From DASTPP01 sp035762175 (GTDB lineage: Bacteria; Myxococcota_A; Polyangia; Polyangiales; Polyangiaceae), in NCBI GenBank assembly GCA_035762175.1, contig DASTPP010000374.1, positions 124,001 to 188,000 on the forward strand: a stretch of 64,000 nt of DNA. Reading direction: 5' to 3'. Of this stretch, positions 37,853 to 46,751 are shown in pieces. Position 1 is the stretch's first letter. Every line of letters starts with the position of its first letter. The notes under the pieces are model-generated. The model was not told where the DNA came from, did no database searches, and was given only the letters and a program-made list of their open reading frames with translations. A program made the position numbers and the translations under genes.

Positions 37853-40800
37853 GCCGCCCCCTCGCCGGGGCGCGCGTCCGCCGCCCCGCCGCCCGGTCGT
37901 GCGGCCACCGCCCCGCCGCCTCGCGGCGCGGCCGCCGCCCCCTCGCCCCGCAGCGCGAGGCGCGCGTAGCGCCGCAAGAGCTCGGCCCCGGCGGCCGGGG
38001 GGCGCAAGCCCGAGCCTTCGAGGGCGCGGCGAGCGCGCGCGTCGTCGAAGACGACGCCGGTCGCCTGAAAGAGCTCGAGGGGGCGCTGCCGCGCGTAGGC
38101 CCCGGGCGCGCCGGCGCGCGAGAACGCGAGGTGGGCGGCCGCCGCGGCCTCGTCGGGCGGCCCCGCGGCGAGGGCCCGGCCGAGCGCCTGCCACTCGCCC
38201 GCGTCGACGTCTTCGACGGCGACCCCCTCGGCGCGCAGCGCCGTCACGAGATCGTCGGCCGTCGCGCCCCCCTCGCCCGCCAGGTGGTAGGTCGCCACCT
38301 CGCCCGGCGCCGGGGGCTCGCCCCCCCGGGCGATTTGCGCGAGGGCGGCGGCCGCGTAGTCGACCGGCGTCACGTCGAAGCGCAGCCCGGCGCGATCGCG
38401 GGGGGCGCGCCCGAGGCGGGCGAGGCCCGCGAAGACGAGCGAGAGCTGATCGCCGGGGGCGGCCCGTCCCGCCCCCGGAGCGCCGCGCTCCGAGAGCGCC
38501 GCGGCCCCCGTGAGCAGGCCCAGGCGGTAGCACGCGAGGGGCGCGGCCCCGCGCGCCGAGAGGCGCAGCAGGTGCTCGGCGGCCCACTTGCTCTGGGCGT
38601 AACCGCCGTAGACCACCCTCGTGCCCTCGAGCCCGTCGTCTTCGCGCGGCCGGGGCACGGAGGGCTCGGCGCTCACGAACACGCTCAAGGTCGACGCGTG
38701 GTGCAGCGGCTTCGGCGCGCCCTCGTTCGCGAGGCGCAGCGCCTCGGCGAGCGCCGCGAGGTTGCCCGGGCGCAGCCGCTCGTAGGGCCAGCTCATGTTG
38801 ACCACGCCGGCCGAGTGAAAGACGGCCGACAGATCGTCGCAGAGCTCTCGCCAGATCGGCGGGGGCAGGCCGAAGCGTGGCAGCGAGGCGTCGCCGACGA
38901 GCGCGCGCACGCGTGATCCGTCGAAGGGCAGGCCGTAGCGAGCCGCCGCGGCGGCGAGGCGCGCGCTGCCCGAGGCCTCGTCGGGCGCGCGCACCAGGCA
39001 CGTGTAGCGGGCGTAGTCGCCCGCCAGCGCGGCCAAGAGGTGGGCGCCGAAAAAGCCCGTCGCGCCCGTCACGAGCGCGTGCCCCGCCGCGCCGCCCGTG
39101 CGCGCCCCGCGCGGCCCGGCCCCGCCCGCCGCCCCGCGCGGCGACGCGGCCCCGCCGGCCTCGAAGGTCGCGACGAAAGACGCGGCGTCGAGGCGAAGTA
39201 GGTCGGCAGAGGCCGCCGCCGGCGTCGCGCGACCGGGGGCGTCGATGAGATCGTCGAAGCGGGGGTTGGAGAACAAGAACTCGGCCGAGAGCGCGAAGCC
39301 CAGCGCCTCGGCGGCGGCCGTCAGGTGCAGGGCCGCGAGCGAGTCGCCCCCGGCGTCGAGGAAGCGATCGCCCGGCCCCGGCCAGGCGCCCAACGCCCGC
39401 GCCCAGAGCGCCGCGAGCTCGTCGCCCCGACCAGGACGGGGCGCGAAGGGGTCGGGGCCGAGCGCGGCGCGCCCGGCGAGCTCGACCAGATCGACCTTGC
39501 CCGTGGGCCCGCGCGGCAGGGCATCGACGAACGCCCACGCGCGCGGCAACGCCGAGGACGGCAGCCGCTCGCCCAAGCGCGCGCGCCACCCTGCCGGCCC
39601 CGGCCGCGCCACGCCCGGCGCGGCCCCCTGCCCCGCGTCGCCCGCGAGCGCGACGAACGCGACGAGCCCCCCGCCCTCGCCCTCGGCGCGTCGGACGACG
39701 GCCGCCTCGACGACGCCCGGCGCGCGGGCGAGCTCGGCCTCGATCTCTTCGAGCTCGACGCGCACGCCGCCCACCTTCACCTGCCGGTCGACGCGCCCGA
39801 CGAACTCGAGCTCGCCGCCCTCGCGCACCATGACCCGATCGCCCGTGCGATAGAGCCGGCGCCCCTCGATCGTAACGAAGCGCTCGGCCGTCAGATCGGG
39901 GCGCTTCAGGTAGCCGACGGCGAGGTGCTCGCCCCCGATGTAGAGCTCGCCGACGCCGCCCGCCGCCGGCGCGCGCCCCTCGGCGTCGAGCACGAGGTAG
40001 TCGACGCCCGCGAGGGGGCGGCCGATGAGCGGCCTCGACCAGCCCTGGGGGTCGCAGGCGCAAAGGCTCGAGCAGATGGTGGCCTCGGTCGGCCCGTAGA
40101 CGTTCACGACGCGCACCCGCGCGGCCCAGCGGCGTACGGTCTCGGGCGGGCAAGGCTCGCCGCCGATGACGATGCAGCGCAGGCCCGCCGGGCAGTCGGC
40201 CGGGTCGATCGCCCGCAAGAGCGAGGGCGGCAGATCGACGTAGGTGATGCGCCGCCGGGCGAGCGCCCGCACGAGCGAGGGCCCGTCGCGCGTCTCGCCC
40301 TCGGGCGCGATGACCAGGGTCGCGCCCGCGAGCAGCGCCGTGCCGAGATCGGACACCGAGGCGTCAAAACAGGTCGCCAGCACGAAGAGCGAGCGCGCCC
40401 CTTCGTCGAGCCCGAAGGCCTCGATCTGCTGCGCGAGCACCGAGACGAGCCCGCGGTGGGCGACCACGACCCCCTTGGGCTCGCCGCCGCTGCCCGAGGT
40501 GAACATGACGTAGGCCGGGGCCCCGGGGTCGAGCGGCCGCGGCCCCGCTTCGCCCGACCCTCCGCCCGTCCGCGTCGCGCCGTCGGCGGCCCCGCCCGGC
40601 TGCGTCGACCTCACCCACGCCTCGTCGACGACGAGCGCCGGGGCCGCCTGCTCGAGCGCCGAGCGCCGCCGCCCCGGGGGCAGCGAGGGCGCGAGCGGCA
40701 CGAAAGCGGCCCCCGCCCACCAGGACCCGAGCAGCGCCGCGACGTAGGCCGCCGACTTCTCGAGCGCGAGGCCGACGAGCGAGCCCGGCCCGACGCCCTC

Positions 40801-40941
40801 GCGCGCGAGGCGGCCTCCGACCGCGCGCGCCCAGGCCCAGAGCTCGGCGCGCGTGAGGCACGCGTCGGGCGCCTCGACGGCGGGCCGGTCGCCTCCGCGC
40901 CGGACGACGGGGGCCCACGCCTCCAGGAAGGTCGCCGTCAA
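37849..40941 (-). CDS. one-module NRPS-like protein: adenylation, carrier, thioester reductase
   Basis: The product (about 1030 residues from a TTG at 40941) contains an adenylation domain (A3 FTSGSGGEPKG 147-157; NVYGPTEAT 280-288; YRTGDRV 364-370; A10 Lys482), a carrier domain (GGDSL, phosphopantetheine Ser534) and a reductase domain (VTGATGFFG 624-632; Tyr781-x3-Lys785) that releases the thioester as an aldehyde or alcohol. There is no condensation domain, as in carboxylate reductases and lysine/aminoadipate reductase-type proteins. The TTG overlaps the amidotransferase stop (TTGA) and lies eight bases after AAAGG. The C-terminus ends in Ala/Pro/Gly-rich repeats. Confidence 0.85.
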   Translation of the reverse strand: MTATFLEAWAPVVRRGGDRPAVEAPDACLTRAELWAWARAVGGRLAREGVGPGSLVGLALEKSAAYVAALLGSWWAGAAFVPLAPSLPPGRRRSALEQAAPALVVDEAWVRSTQPGGAADGATRTGGGSGEAGPRPLDPGAPAYVMFTSGSGGEPKGVVVAHRGLVSVLAQQIEAFGLDEGARSLFVLATCFDASVSDLGTALLAGATLVIAPEGETRDGPSLVRALARRRITYVDLPPSLLRAIDPADCPAGLRCIVIGGEPCPPETVRRWAARVRVVNVYGPTEATICSSLCACDPQGWSRPLIGRPLAGVDYLVLDAEGRAPAAGGVGELYIGGEHLAVGYLKRPDLTAERFVTIEGRRLYRTGDRVMVREGGELEFVGRVDRQVKVGGVRVELEEIEAELARAPGVVEAAVVRRAEGEGGGLVAFVALAGDAGQGAAPGVARPGPAGWRARLGERLPSSALPRAWAFVDALPRGPTGKVDLVELAGRAALGPDPFAPRPGRGDELAALWARALGAWPGPGDRFLDAGGDSLAALHLTAAAEALGFALSAEFLFSNPRFDDLIDAPGRATPAAASADLLRLDAASFVATFEAGGAASPRGAAGGAGPRGARTGGAAGHALVTGATGFFGAHLLAALAGDYARYTCLVRAPDEASGSARLAAAAARYGLPFDGSRVRALVGDASLPRFGLPPPIWRELCDDLSAVFHSAGVVNMSWPYERLRPGNLAALAEALRLANEGAPKPLHHASTLSVFVSAEPSVPRPREDDGLEGTRVVYGGYAQSKWAAEHLLRLSARGAAPLACYRLGLLTGAAALSERGAPGAGRAAPGDQLSLVFAGLARLGRAPRDRAGLRFDVTPVDYAAAALAQIARGGEPPAPGEVATYHLAGEGGATADDLVTALRAEGVAVEDVDAGEWQALGRALAAGPPDEAAAAAHLAFSRAGAPGAYARQRPLELFQATGVVFDDARARRALEGSGLRPPAAGAELLRRYARLALRGEGAAAAPRGGGAVAARPGGGAADARPGEGAA

Positions 40942-42836
40942 AGCCGGTACCTTTGCTGCAAGATCGCCGCGCTCGTCACGAGGCAGAGCGCCGGGTCGAT
41001 CGCGCGCCGCTCGCCCTCGGGCAGCCCGTCGAAGCGCTCGAGCAGATCGCGCACGCGCGACGCGTCGAAGGCGGCCGGCAGGTGGGGGGGCCGCAAGAGA
41101 TCGCGCATCAGCCCGCGGGCCACGCTGGCGAAGGGCGGGGCCAGAAAGGGGTGCTTCTGGCGCGCCCGCGTCGAGGGGGGCACGAGCCGGCCCAGCGCCT
41201 CGCGCAGCACATACTTCTCGACCCCCTCGCGGATCGTGAGCGACACCGGCAGCGAGCGCGCGAGCTCGAAGAGCCGGTGGTCGAGGAAGGGCAGCCGCCC
41301 CTCGACGCCGTGGGCCATCTCCATGCCGTCGCCGAGGGTGCGCAAGATGTAGCCGCCGAGCGCCGTCTTCGTCCACAGGTAGAGCGACTGGTGCACCCGC
41401 GCGCGCCCCCGGAGCTGCCGCCCGACGTCGACGCCCGAAAGAAAGAGGCGGTAGGCGTCGAAGGGCCGCGCGCGCCCCTCGCGGCCCGCGAGCAGCGAGC
41501 CGACCCGCAGGCCGAGCGAGGCCTTCGCCTCGAGCCACGAGGGCACGAAGCCGAGCCGGGCGCGCACCTCGCCCAGCGCGAGCCCCGGGCCCGAGGGCAG
41601 CATGATGCCGGCCGAGGCGCGGTTCTCGGCCGCGAGCCGCGCGAGCCGCGCCTCGCCCTCGGCGCCGCCCGAGCTCGCCCAGAGGTCTTGGCGCAGGTGC
41701 GCGTAGCCCGCGAAGACCTCGTCGGCGCCCTCGCCCGTCAGCACCACCTTGTAGCCGGCGTCGCGCACCGCGCGGCTCAGCAAGAACTTCGCGCCGATGT
41801 GCCCGTTGATGGCGAGCCCCTCGCCCTGCTCGACCGCGGGCGCGAAGGCCTCGACGAGCGAGGCGGCGGGCGCGTCGACCACGTGCAGATCGGCCCCCAC
41901 GTAGGCGGCGAGCTCTCCGGCGGCGGCCCGCTCGTCGTAGGCCGCGTCGTCGAACCCGATCGTGAAGCAGGGGGGCGCCTTTTGGCCCAGGCTGGCCGCG
42001 AGCGCGACGACGGCCGCCGAGTCGACGCCGCCGCTCAGCTGAAAGGCCACCGGCACGTCGGCCCGCAGCCGGACCCGCACCGCGTCGGCGAGCGCGGCCC
42101 GCACCGCCTCGCGCGCCTCGCCCGCGTCGTACGCCTGCCCGGGGGCTTCGGGGGGGTAGTCGAGGTCCCAGTAAGGGCGCGTGCGCACCGCGCCGCCCGC
42201 GGCCAAGAGCAGGTGCCCGGGCTCGAGCGCGCGCACGCCGCGAAAGAGCGTGCGCTCGGGCGAGGGGTACTGCATCTGCGCCGCCTGCTCGAGCGCGGTC
42301 TCGTCCCACGCGGCGGGCAGGCCCGCGGCGAAGAGCGCCTTCGCCTCCGACGCGAGCCAGAGGCGGCCGCCGTGCTCGGCGTAGCAAAGCGGACGCACGC
42401 CGAAGCGGTCGCGGGCGGCGAAGAGCAGGCGGTCGCGCGCGTCCCACAAGAGAAAGGCGAACTCGCCCCGCAGCTCGTCGAGGCAGGCGGGGCCCCGCTC
42501 TTCGTAGAGGTGCACGAGCACCTCGGCGTCCGACCCCGTGCGAAAGCGGTGCCCGCGCGCCTCGAGCCCCGCCCGCAGCGCCTCGAACCCGTACAACTCG
42601 CCGCTGACCGAGGCGACGACGGTGCCGTCTTCGTTCGCGATCGGCTGCGCCCCGCCCGCGGGGTCGATGATCGCGAGCCGCACGTGCCCGAGCGCCGCCC
42701 CCCCGAGCTCGTCGGCCCAGAGCCCCGAGCCGTCGGGCCCCCGGTGCCCGATCGCCCCGATCGCCCGCCCGAGCGCGGCCCGCTCGGCGGCGCCGACCGG
42801 CCCCCCGAGGCCGACCACCCCGACGACCCCGCACAT
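40938..42836 (-). CDS. asnB: glutamine-hydrolysing asparagine synthetase-like amidotransferase
   Basis: The 632-residue protein has an N-terminal class II glutaminase domain (nucleophile Cys2 in MCGVVGVVG; HRGPDGSGLW) and an ATP-dependent synthetase domain with the PP-loop SGGVDS (268-273) and TGEGADEVFAGY. It transfers ammonia from Gln to an adenylated carboxylate. In specialised-metabolite clusters such AsnB homologues often form amides or lactams on substrates other than Asp. It is five bases downstream of the dehydrogenase gene and overlaps the NRPS-like gene, so it probably acts in the same pathway. Confidence 0.88.
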   Translation of the reverse strand: MCGVVGVVGLGGPVGAAERAALGRAIGAIGHRGPDGSGLWADELGGAALGHVRLAIIDPAGGAQPIANEDGTVVASVSGELYGFEALRAGLEARGHRFRTGSDAEVLVHLYEERGPACLDELRGEFAFLLWDARDRLLFAARDRFGVRPLCYAEHGGRLWLASEAKALFAAGLPAAWDETALEQAAQMQYPSPERTLFRGVRALEPGHLLLAAGGAVRTRPYWDLDYPPEAPGQAYDAGEAREAVRAALADAVRVRLRADVPVAFQLSGGVDSAAVVALAASLGQKAPPCFTIGFDDAAYDERAAAGELAAYVGADLHVVDAPAASLVEAFAPAVEQGEGLAINGHIGAKFLLSRAVRDAGYKVVLTGEGADEVFAGYAHLRQDLWASSGGAEGEARLARLAAENRASAGIMLPSGPGLALGEVRARLGFVPSWLEAKASLGLRVGSLLAGREGRARPFDAYRLFLSGVDVGRQLRGRARVHQSLYLWTKTALGGYILRTLGDGMEMAHGVEGRLPFLDHRLFELARSLPVSLTIREGVEKYVLREALGRLVPPSTRARQKHPFLAPPFASVARGLMRDLLRPPHLPAAFDASRVRDLLERFDGLPEGERRAIDPALCLVTSAAILQQRYRL

Positions 42837-42840
42837 CGGG

Positions 42841-43767
42841 CTAGAGCCCCCCCTCGGGCCCGAGGGCGAACATCGCCTTGTGCCGCGCCGCGCGCGCCTC
42901 GCCCGCGAAGACCGGCGCGAACTCGGCGAGGGGCCGCGGCGGCGCGAGCCGATCGCCGAGCTCGAGGCGCCCCCGCGCGAGCAGCCCGACCGCCTCGTCG
43001 AACGACCCGTAGTGCGCGGCCACGAGCGAGAGCTCTTTGCGCACGAGGGGCCCGAGCTCGAGCGGCAAGGGCTCGACGAGGCGGCTCTTGAGCACCAGCC
43101 GGCCCCGCGGCCGGAGCGCCGCGACCAGCGCCCGCAGGCCCGCCCCCGTCAGGCCCGCCTCGACGGCGAAGTCGTACGCGCCCTCGTCGAGCGCCGCGCC
43201 CGGGTCGCAGAGCTCGACCCGCTCGAAGCCGTGCGCCCGCAGCACGTCGTACGCGAGCGCGGCGATGCGCCCCGCGCCGTAGACGACGCCGCGCTCGCCC
43301 GGCGCGATGCCGGCGCCGAGCACCGCGAGCGTCGCGGCCACCGGCTCGACGTAGGCGCCGACGCGCAAGTCGAGCCCCTCGGGCAGGGGCACGAGCGAGC
43401 GGGCGGGCAAGAGCAGCCACTCGCAGAACGCGCCGTCGACGTCGAGGCCCAGAAAGCGCGGCCGCGCGCACCCGCCGCCCGCCCGGCACCCCGCGCACCC
43501 GCCGCAGGGCAGCCTCGGGTCGGCCGTGACCGCGCACCCCACCTCGGGCCCCCGCACCCCCTCGCCCAGCGCCACGACCCGCCCCGCAAACTCGTGGCCG
43601 AGCACCCGCCCCGACGCCACCGGAATGCGCCCCTCGGCCGCGTACACATCGGTGCGGCAGACGCCCGCGAACGCGACCCGCACGAGCACCTCGCCCGGGC
43701 CCGGGCGCCCGGGCGCCGGCAGCACCCGCAGCGCGGGCCCCCCGGCCCCGCGCACGAGCGCCAGCAT
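42841..43767 (-). CDS. zinc-dependent medium-chain alcohol dehydrogenase
   Basis: The MDR-type protein has a catalytic-zinc GroES domain (GVCRTDVYAAEG, GRVLGHEFAGRVV) and a structural-zinc Cys cluster (CGGCAGCRAGGGC). The usual GxGxxG of the Rossmann fold is modified to VVYGAGRIAALAYD. It would oxidise or reduce an alcohol/aldehyde with NAD(P), a natural partner for the reductase domain of the NRPS-like protein. A GTG at 43875, overlapping the regulator's stop (GTGA), gives a 36-residue Ala/Gly-rich extension; the ATG at 43767 fits the family better. Which is used is unclear. Confidence 0.75.
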   Translation of the reverse strand: MLALVRGAGGPALRVLPAPGRPGPGEVLVRVAFAGVCRTDVYAAEGRIPVASGRVLGHEFAGRVVALGEGVRGPEVGCAVTADPRLPCGGCAGCRAGGGCARPRFLGLDVDGAFCEWLLLPARSLVPLPEGLDLRVGAYVEPVAATLAVLGAGIAPGERGVVYGAGRIAALAYDVLRAHGFERVELCDPGAALDEGAYDFAVEAGLTGAGLRALVAALRPRGRLVLKSRLVEPLPLELGPLVRKELSLVAAHYGSFDEAVGLLARGRLELGDRLAPPRPLAEFAPVFAGEARAARHKAMFALGPEGGL

Positions 43768-43871
43768 CTCGGGCCGCGCCCCCGCCCCGACGTCGCCGCC
43801 CCGCGCGGCCGGCGCCCCGGCCTCGCCCGCGCGCGCCGCCCCCGCGACGTCGCCCGCCCGCGCGCCCGCCC

Positions 43872-44645
43872 TCACGGCGCCACCGCCCCGCCGAAGCGGT
43901 AGAGCGACGCGGGCCGGTGCCCGACGCCCGTCTCGCTCTGGCCCGTCGGCTCGAGCAGGCCCGAGGCCAGCATGCGCCGCCGGAACGAGTCTTTGTTCAG
44001 CGGCCGGCCGAGCACCGCCTCGTGCACCCGCTGCAGCTCGAGCAGCGTGAACGAGTCGCCGAGCAGCTCGAACCCCACGGGCGCGTAGTTCAACTTGCCC
44101 CGCAGCCGCTTGACCGCCGCGCCCAAGATGTCGGCGTGGTCGAAGGCGAGCGCGTGCACGCACCCGCCCTCGTCGACCGCCCGCACCGGCCCCCCCGCCT
44201 CGCCCCCCCAGGGCACCGAGATCTTGAACGTCGCCACCCCCTCGCCCCCCCGCGCCGCCTCGACGAAGCGCGCCGGGTCGACCAGCGCGTAGTGCGCCAC
44301 CGAGATGACCCGCGTGCGCGGATCGCGCCCCGGCGCGCCGAACGTGTAGAGCTGCTCGACGAACACCCCCGCGAGCCCCGCCTTCTTCTCGAGCGCCCGC
44401 GCCGCCGCCGCCTCGAGCGGCTCGGCCAGCCCCACGAAGGTGCCCGGCAGCGCCCAGCGCCCCGCCTGCGGCCGGTCGCGCCGCCGCACCAGCAGCGTGA
44501 AGAGCTCGCCCCCCGACGCCGTCAAGAGCGCCACGTCGACCGCCACCGACGGGCGCTCGAACACGCTCGCGTCGTAGCTCGCCAGAAAGTGCGCGTCGTC
44601 GTCGCCGTCGAGCGCCGCCCCGCCGTTCAATGGCCGCCCCGTCAT
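43872..44645 (-). CDS. NrtR-like regulator: degenerate Nudix domain plus winged helix
   Basis: The 257-residue product from the ATG at 44645 has an N-terminal Nudix fold (DVALLTASGGELFTLLVRRR, then WALPGTFVGLAEPLEAAAAR) and a C-terminal winged-helix segment (SFTLLELQRVHEAVLGRPLN, KDSFRRRMLASGLLEPTG). The Nudix catalytic REUXEE reads RALEKK, so hydrolysis is probably lost, as in NrtR regulators, which sense ADP-ribose or related NAD metabolites. A NadR gene lies in the same operon, which fits the family's regulon. The promoter carries a dyad operator. Repression of its own operon is inferred. Confidence 0.82.
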   Translation of the reverse strand: MTGRPLNGGAALDGDDDAHFLASYDASVFERPSVAVDVALLTASGGELFTLLVRRRDRPQAGRWALPGTFVGLAEPLEAAAARALEKKAGLAGVFVEQLYTFGAPGRDPRTRVISVAHYALVDPARFVEAARGGEGVATFKISVPWGGEAGGPVRAVDEGGCVHALAFDHADILGAAVKRLRGKLNYAPVGFELLGDSFTLLELQRVHEAVLGRPLNKDSFRRRMLASGLLEPTGQSETGVGHRPASLYRFGGAVAP

Positions 44646-44656
44646 CGTACAAAGCC

Positions 44657-44685
44657 AACATATATGCATGGCGCATATAAGTCAA
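44657..44685 (-). promoter_or_regulatory. sigma-70-type promoter of the NrtR-like/NadR operon with operator dyad
   Basis: On the minus strand TTGACT (44680-44685) and TATGTT (44657-44662) are separated by exactly 17 bases. The spacer is a dyad, TATATGC-N5-GCATATA (44661-44679), overlapping the -10 box. A repressor bound there would block RNA polymerase. Transcription would begin at about 44650, leaving only a few bases before the ATG at 44645, so the message may be nearly leaderless. Confidence 0.75.
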
Positions 44686-44785
44686 GGGGGCGCGCACCCC
44701 CGGCCGCGACGGCGCCCCGTTCCAGCGAGAGCGCGACCGGCTCGACGCGCAGCGCGCCCCCCGGCCGCGGCGGCGCCCCCGCCGC

Positions 44786-45595
44786 TCAGGGGATGACGAC
44801 GCTGCGGGGGTCGAACGCGGGCTTGGGGAACTTGGGGTCCATGTCTTCGAGCGTCTCGACGAGCGCGCGGGCGACGGCGAGGTTGCGGTACCACTTGTTG
44901 TCGGCCGGCACGACGTGCCAGGGCGCCCACTCGGTGCTGCACTCCGAGAGGGCCCGCTCGTACGCCTTGCGGAACTCGGCCCACTTGGCGCGCACCGGCA
45001 GGTCGCCCGGGTCGAACTTCCAGCGCTTCTCGGGGTCGGCGAGGCGCTCTTCGAGGCGCCGCTTCTGCTCGCCCTTCGAGATGTGCAAGAAGAACTTGAT
45101 GACGCGCGTGCCCTCGTCGGCGAGCAGCCGCTCGAAGGCGTTGATGTGCTCGTAGCGCCGCCGCCAGAGCTCCTTCGGCACGAGCTTCATCACGCGGGCG
45201 ACGAGCACGTCCTCGTAGTGCGAGCGGTTGAAGACCGTGATCTCGCCCTTGCGCGGCGCGTGGGCGTGCACCCGCCAGAGAAAGTCGTGCCCGCGCTCCT
45301 CGTCCGAGGGCGCCTTGAAGGCGACGACGTGCACGCTGCGCGAGTCGAGGGGGCCGACGACGTGGCGCAGGGTGCCGTCCTTGCCCCCCGCGTCCATGGC
45401 CTGCAAGACGACGAGCAGCGCTCGCTTGCCCTCGGCGTAGAGGCGCTCTTGCAGGGCCTTGAGCCGCTCGACGTCCTCGGCGAGCTGCCGCTGCACCCGC
45501 GGGTCGTCCTTGCCGCGGTAGGGCCCGGTCTCGCCGGGGTCGATGTCGTCGAGCGAGACCTTGGAGCCTGGTTCGATTCGGTGCGTGAGCGACAT
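44786..45595 (-). CDS. ppk2: polyphosphate kinase 2 (PPK2) family protein
   Basis: The 269-residue enzyme is a PPK2-family nucleotide phosphotransferase, which uses polyphosphate to phosphorylate AMP, ADP, GDP or similar. Walker A QAMDAGGKDGT lies near residues 65-75; DFLWRVHAHAPRKGEITVF, NRSHYEDVLVARV and a lid with RRLEERLADPEKRWKF follow. The length is that of single-domain PPK2 proteins. The exact class cannot be assigned without a tree. It is a separate unit upstream of the NrtR-like gene on the same strand, and divergent from thioredoxin across 175 bases. Confidence 0.9.
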   Translation of the reverse strand: MSLTHRIEPGSKVSLDDIDPGETGPYRGKDDPRVQRQLAEDVERLKALQERLYAEGKRALLVVLQAMDAGGKDGTLRHVVGPLDSRSVHVVAFKAPSDEERGHDFLWRVHAHAPRKGEITVFNRSHYEDVLVARVMKLVPKELWRRRYEHINAFERLLADEGTRVIKFFLHISKGEQKRRLEERLADPEKRWKFDPGDLPVRAKWAEFRKAYERALSECSTEWAPWHVVPADNKWYRNLAVARALVETLEDMDPKFPKPAFDPRSVVIP

Positions 45596-45770
45596 GGCCG
45601 GGCACCGTACCGCGGTTTGCCCTCGCGGGGCGCCCGGCTTGGGCGGGCGGAGGCGACCGCGCCGCCCCCGACGCGCGGCGCGCCGCGGCCGCGGCCGGGC
45701 GCCCCGCGAGGGCGAAGCGCGCGAGCGCGGGCGGTGGCCGCCCCGGGGGCGGTCGCGCTAGGATGGGCCC

Positions 45771-46136
45771 ATGGCCAAGGCCGACCGAGTCCGCGAGCTG
45801 AGCGACGAGACCTTCGACGCCGAGGTGCTCGGGGCGCCCTCCCCCGTGCTCGTCGACTTCACGGCCTCGTGGTGCGGCCCCTGCAAGCAGCTCGCCCCGC
45901 TCGTCGACGAGGTGGCCGGCGAGTTCGACGGGCAGATCGTCGTGGGCAAGCTCGACGTCGACGAGAACCCCGCGACGGCGCGGCGCTACGAGGTGCGCGC
46001 GATGCCGACGCTGATGGTCTTCATCGACGGCGAGCCGCGCGCCCGCCACGTCGGCCTGCTCAACCGCAAGCGCCTGCTCGACTTTCTGCTCGGCGCCCTC
46101 GACGACGAGGGCGAGGGCGAGGCCGACGGCGAGTGA
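45771..46136 (+). CDS. trxA: thioredoxin
   Basis: The 121-residue protein is a cytosolic thioredoxin with the redox motif WCGPCK (Trp34, Cys35, Cys38), the cis-Pro segment RAMPTLMVF and the strand KLDVDENPATARRY. It donates electrons to disulfide-containing proteins. The C-terminus ends in an acidic tail (DDEGEGEADGE) encoded by the beginning of a downstream tandem repeat. The chromosome probably has other thioredoxins. Confidence 0.9.
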   Translation: MAKADRVRELSDETFDAEVLGAPSPVLVDFTASWCGPCKQLAPLVDEVAGEFDGQIVVGKLDVDENPATARRYEVRAMPTLMVFIDGEPRARHVGLLNRKRLLDFLLGALDDEGEGEADGE

Positions 46137-46654
46137 CGACGAAGGCGACGCCGACGGCGAGTGACCACGGCGAGGGCGAGTAACGACCCGCGGCCGTCGG
46201 CGGGGGGCGAGGCCGATGGTGAGTGATGACGAGGGCGACTAACGACCCGCGGTCGTCGGCGGGGGACGACGCCGACGGCGAGTAACGACCCGCGGTAGTG
46301 CACGCGGCCGCGGCGCGCCTCGCGCTCGCAGGCCTCGTGCGCGCGGCACTCGTAATAGTCGAGCCAGCTCGTCGCCTCGCCCTCGGCGAGGGGCGCCCCG
46401 CAGAAGAAGCAGCGCTCGCGCGGGGCGGCGGCCGCCTCGGCCGGCGGGGGCGAGGGGGCGGCGAACACGCGCTCGAAGGCGGCCTCGAAGGCGCTCTCGA
46501 AGTCGAGCTCGCCCGTGCCTCGCACCCCGCTCGGGGGCGCCTCGGCGCCCTCGACCGAGGCGCGGCCGCGGGCGAGCCTCGGCAGCAAGAGGGGCGGGGC
46601 GGGGCGGAAGGAGCGCGGCGAGCGCTGGGGACGCGGGGGGGGCCGTAGCAGCAT
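45986..46654 (-). CDS. putative small zinc-binding protein, 3' end uncertain
   Basis: From the ATG at 46654 the first 120 residues look like protein: a basic, Pro-rich N-terminus, an amphipathic segment (ELDFESAFEAAFERVFAAP), and a Cys/His cluster (RCFFCGAPLAEGEATSWLD, then YYECRAHEACEREARRGR) suggesting a treble-clef or zinc-ribbon fold. After RVHYRGSLLA the frame enters the tandem repeat and remains open until 45986, antisense to thioredoxin. The original stop was probably lost when the repeat expanded; the true end is likely near 46290. No family is recognised. Confidence 0.5.
   Translation of the reverse strand: MLLRPPPRPQRSPRSFRPAPPLLLPRLARGRASVEGAEAPPSGVRGTGELDFESAFEAAFERVFAAPSPPPAEAAAAPRERCFFCGAPLAEGEATSWLDYYECRAHEACEREARRGRVHYRGSLLAVGVVPRRRPRVVSRPRHHSPSASPPADGRGSLLALAVVTRRRRRLRRHSPSASPSPSSSRAPSRKSSRRLRLSRPTWRARGSPSMKTISVGIARTS
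46110..46297. repeat. degenerate tandem repeat after the thioredoxin gene
   Basis: Blocks of GACGGCGAGTGA and TAACGACCCGCGG recur; the latter occurs at 46181, 46240 and 46283. The repeats start inside the last codons of the thioredoxin gene and extend it with extra stop codons, as if the gene's 3' end had been amplified. They also underlie the end of the convergent zinc-binding protein frame. Confidence 0.6.
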
Positions 46655-46751
46655 GGCGTTCCGGGCGCGGGTGGGCCACCTCGCGCCCCTTCGCGTGTAC
46701 CTGCCTGCCCGCCGGCGGGCCAACTTTTCGCGCGGGCGCCCCCCGACGCGC

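Noticed and set aside
46239..46679. A second minus-strand frame with a 146-residue product
   Set aside because: It is Arg-rich and low-complexity; the adjacent frame has the Cys/His cluster and an ATG at 46654.
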